Of a DNA stretch of 56,996 nt, positions 55,291-56,996 are shown piece by piece. Made by a program: the position numbers and the translations under genes. The stretch is from a virus, in IMG/VR virus record IMGVR_UViG_3300037140_000192, positions 1 through 56,996 of that record, one strand, 5' to 3'. The notes below the pieces were generated by a model that saw only the letters and a program-made list of their open reading frames with translations, made no database searches and had not been told where the DNA came from. Each line of letters starts with the position of its first letter. Positions within the stretch are counted from its first letter, which is position 1.

Positions 55291-55824
55291 ATGTCTCAGA
55301 ACCCGATTCCCGCCCTTGCCTACGGTACCAGCCCGACCAAAGCCGCCGTCCTCATTCAAACCGATGCCAACGGCGACGTCATTGGTAGCGGCGGCGACGC
55401 TCTAGTAGTCACGGGGGCCGCTGTCATGTCGAACGCCCTCCACGTCTTCAGCGTGATTGGTGGCCCGATCCAGATTCTTTCCCTCGTTTCAATTTGCCAG
55501 ACGGCGAATGATTCAACCGCTTCAACCGCGCAATGGGCGACGCTGTCAACCTTGGGCGCTCTTGCCGGCACTATCTCTGCCGCGTCCGCGTCCCTCGCCT
55601 CTGCTGCAATTGGCGAGATGCTCGTTCTTCAGGGCACGGCGCTAAATACGGCGTTACTACTGGAAGCGACTGGCGTGGGCATCACGGCGGTTCCTGGATC
55701 TATTGTCGTCCAAGCGGGTGCGATCAACCTGACCATTGCCGTAGGCTCCACGACCGGCACATGGAAGCACTACATGCGTTATCGCCCGATTGCAGCCGGG
55801 GCAACCGTCACCAATGCGTTCTGA
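55291..55824 (+). CDS. hypothetical virion protein (177 aa)
   Basis: ATG at 55291 with AAGGAGAATAAGTTA. Ala/Thr/Val-rich beta sequence (NPIPALAYGTSPTKAAVLIQ, GVGITAVPGSIVVQAGAINL, GTWKHYMRYRPIAAGATV). It resembles small structural or decoration proteins of phage virions. Family not recognised. Confidence 0.6.
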   Translation: MSQNPIPALAYGTSPTKAAVLIQTDANGDVIGSGGDALVVTGAAVMSNALHVFSVIGGPIQILSLVSICQTANDSTASTAQWATLSTLGALAGTISAASASLASAAIGEMLVLQGTALNTALLLEATGVGITAVPGSIVVQAGAINLTIAVGSTTGTWKHYMRYRPIAAGATVTNAF

Positions 55825-55858
55825 TAATGCCTGACCGCAAACACAAGGAACTCATTAC

Positions 55859-56996
55859 ATGACAAATAACATCACTACGGTCCAGGTCAGCGTACTAGTT
55901 GCCCCAGCACCGGCTACGCTCCAGGAAACCGGGGCACTTATCAGCCAGGGGGGAACCACGCTGACCGCCGGCAACAGCGCGTTGCTGACCCAGCTTGCTG
56001 ATCTGACGCCTTTGCTGGCGGGGGCGATCACCCTTTCCAGCCTAACATCGGCTGGCGCAGTCGCGACTGCAACCATTGCAACAACCACCATCGCTTCCGG
56101 TACTTATAACTCGACCTCGGGCTTGGTGGTTCTTACGCTTACCGCCAGCCTTGGGGAAGGGCCAAATACCTGGGTTTCAATTAGTGCCTCGGCGGGTACG
56201 GGCAGCCATACTGCTATTGAAGGTAATTTCCTCGCGGCGGTGGGCTCAGCCGGCACTACGCTGGAGTACACTGTTGCCCCGGCTTTGACCATGACTATCA
56301 CAGGTGGTAATGCCCAAATCGATCTCGGTACCGTTGCTGATACCTTTTGGACCACCGTCGCAGGGTCAACTATAGCGGGGTACAACGGCACGGTTTTGGC
56401 AACCGTTGCCACAGCCACCACGTTTACTTACGCCGTTGCCAGCGGGCTAACCTCGCCGGCTACCGGCACCATTACCTATACCCCGCGCGGGATAAACGAG
56501 TTGGTGCAGATGGTGACAACCTTCTTTGCTCAGGGGTCGAGCATTGGGGTTTGTGTGCTGGAGCTTGGAGCTGGTGAAGCCGCCGCCGGTGTGACGGCGC
56601 TTATCACCTACATTACTGCCAATCCCAACAGCGCGTATACGGCGGGGGCGGATGGTTATTTCTACGCTTACCTGATTCCGCGCTCATGGGATGGTGTTGG
56701 CTCGTTTGTTTCCTTCCTGGCCAACTATGAAAGCAATACGGCACAGACCTACTTCTTTGTGACTACCACGCTTTCAAATTATCACTACTATACCAAGACC
56801 ATGAAGGATGTCTTCGCCCTTATTGAAGCGCCGGCAACGACGCCTACTGAATTCAGTCAAGCGTCGGCCTTCTACAACCTATTGAATCAGAACCCGTCCG
56901 CGACCAACAAGGTGCCACCCTTTGCTTTCACTTTCCTGTATGGGGTGACATCCTATCCCACCAAAGGCAACAGCGCCCTGCTTTCCACCCTTAAAG
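55859..56996 (+). CDS. tail-sheath-like protein, partial (runs off the right edge)
   Basis: An ATG at 55859 opens a frame that stays open to the last base (379+ codons). The N-terminus (NNITTVQVSVLVAPAPATLQ, TGALISQGGTTLTAGNSALL) resembles DUF3383-type contractile tail sheath proteins. Residues ~65-145 (SGTYNSTSGLVVLTLTASLG ... MTITGGNAQ) are a module shared with the protein at 49694. The later part (GVTALITYITANPNSAYTAG, WDGVGSFVSFLANYESNTAQ) fits the sheath core. If right, the phage is a myovirus. Confidence 0.6.
   Translation, partial: MTNNITTVQVSVLVAPAPATLQETGALISQGGTTLTAGNSALLTQLADLTPLLAGAITLSSLTSAGAVATATIATTTIASGTYNSTSGLVVLTLTASLGEGPNTWVSISASAGTGSHTAIEGNFLAAVGSAGTTLEYTVAPALTMTITGGNAQIDLGTVADTFWTTVAGSTIAGYNGTVLATVATATTFTYAVASGLTSPATGTITYTPRGINELVQMVTTFFAQGSSIGVCVLELGAGEAAAGVTALITYITANPNSAYTAGADGYFYAYLIPRSWDGVGSFVSFLANYESNTAQTYFFVTTTLSNYHYYTKTMKDVFALIEAPATTPTEFSQASAFYNLLNQNPSATNKVPPFAFTFLYGVTSYPTKGNSALLSTLK

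Noticed and set aside
1-56996. tRNA genes, CRISPR arrays, integrase/attachment sites, insertion sequences
   Set aside because: None recognised by reading: no cloverleaf with a CCA-adjacent acceptor stem, no regularly spaced repeats, no transposase or integrase motifs.

Overview
This window reads as part of the genome of a tailed double-stranded DNA bacteriophage (Caudoviricetes). One ORF near the right edge looks like a contractile tail sheath, so a myovirus is possible. The host is probably an alphaproteobacterium, because a GcrA-like regulator (a family essentially confined to that class) sits just upstream of the terminase genes. Almost every gene is on the + strand, packed head to tail with 1-4 bp ATGA/TAATG overlaps. 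The single supported exception is a small zinc-motif gene at about 2.1-2.45 kb. I saw no tRNA, CRISPR array, integrase or lysis cassette.

Layout. 1-0.44 kb: the 3' part of a gene disrupted by a 76-bp tandem duplication. 0.47-2.1 kb: DnaB-like helicase. 2.45-7.9 kb: a string of about 22 mostly tiny genes (small zinc-binding proteins, a MazG-like pyrophosphohydrolase, a short DNA methyltransferase, membrane microproteins), each with its own Shine-Dalgarno, often fused to the previous stop codon. 8-31 kb: replication and recombination genes, namely SNF2-like helicase, TOPRIM primase, a sigma-like factor, an H1-like Lys/Ala-rich protein with a clear terminator, a sliding-clamp-like protein, a UDG-PolA fusion polymerase, a DNA methyltransferase, an intein-containing clamp loader, a gp32-like SSB, a UvsX/RecA recombinase, a PD-(D/E)XK nuclease, the Mre11/Rad50 (SbcD/SbcC) pair and a second MazG-like enzyme. 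31.1-32 kb: an HNH endonuclease followed by about 330 nt of structured non-coding sequence. 32-38.9 kb: GcrA-like regulator, small and large terminase, DUF1073-type portal, minor head protein. 38.9-45.6 kb: a host-interaction module (tail fibre with signal peptide, GH16-like glycanase, large Tat-signal protein) lodged inside the head cluster. 45.6-57 kb: Nudix-protease fusion, scaffold-like protein, decoration-like protein, major capsid, connector and tail proteins, sheath-like ORF running off the right edge.

The most striking feature is the load and variety of homing elements: three GIY-YIG endonucleases, two HNH endonucleases, and an intein in the clamp loader whose endonuclease region carries a complete EDxHD/Vsr-like endonuclease gene in the +1 frame while the intein frame stays open throughout. 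One HNH gene begins with a recoded copy of the first ~24 codons of the neighbouring DNA polymerase. Two of the GIY-YIG genes share a leader that folds into the same three-way-junction/pseudoknot model, with compensatory base changes. These three observations are the best candidates for undescribed biology here.

The genes together give a nearly self-sufficient replisome (helicase, primase, polymerase, clamp, clamp loader, SSB, recombinase, MR nuclease), nucleotide-pool and DNA-modification enzymes, and then the packaging, head and tail genes in an otherwise conventional order. All function calls are from motif recognition by eye; no database search was run.
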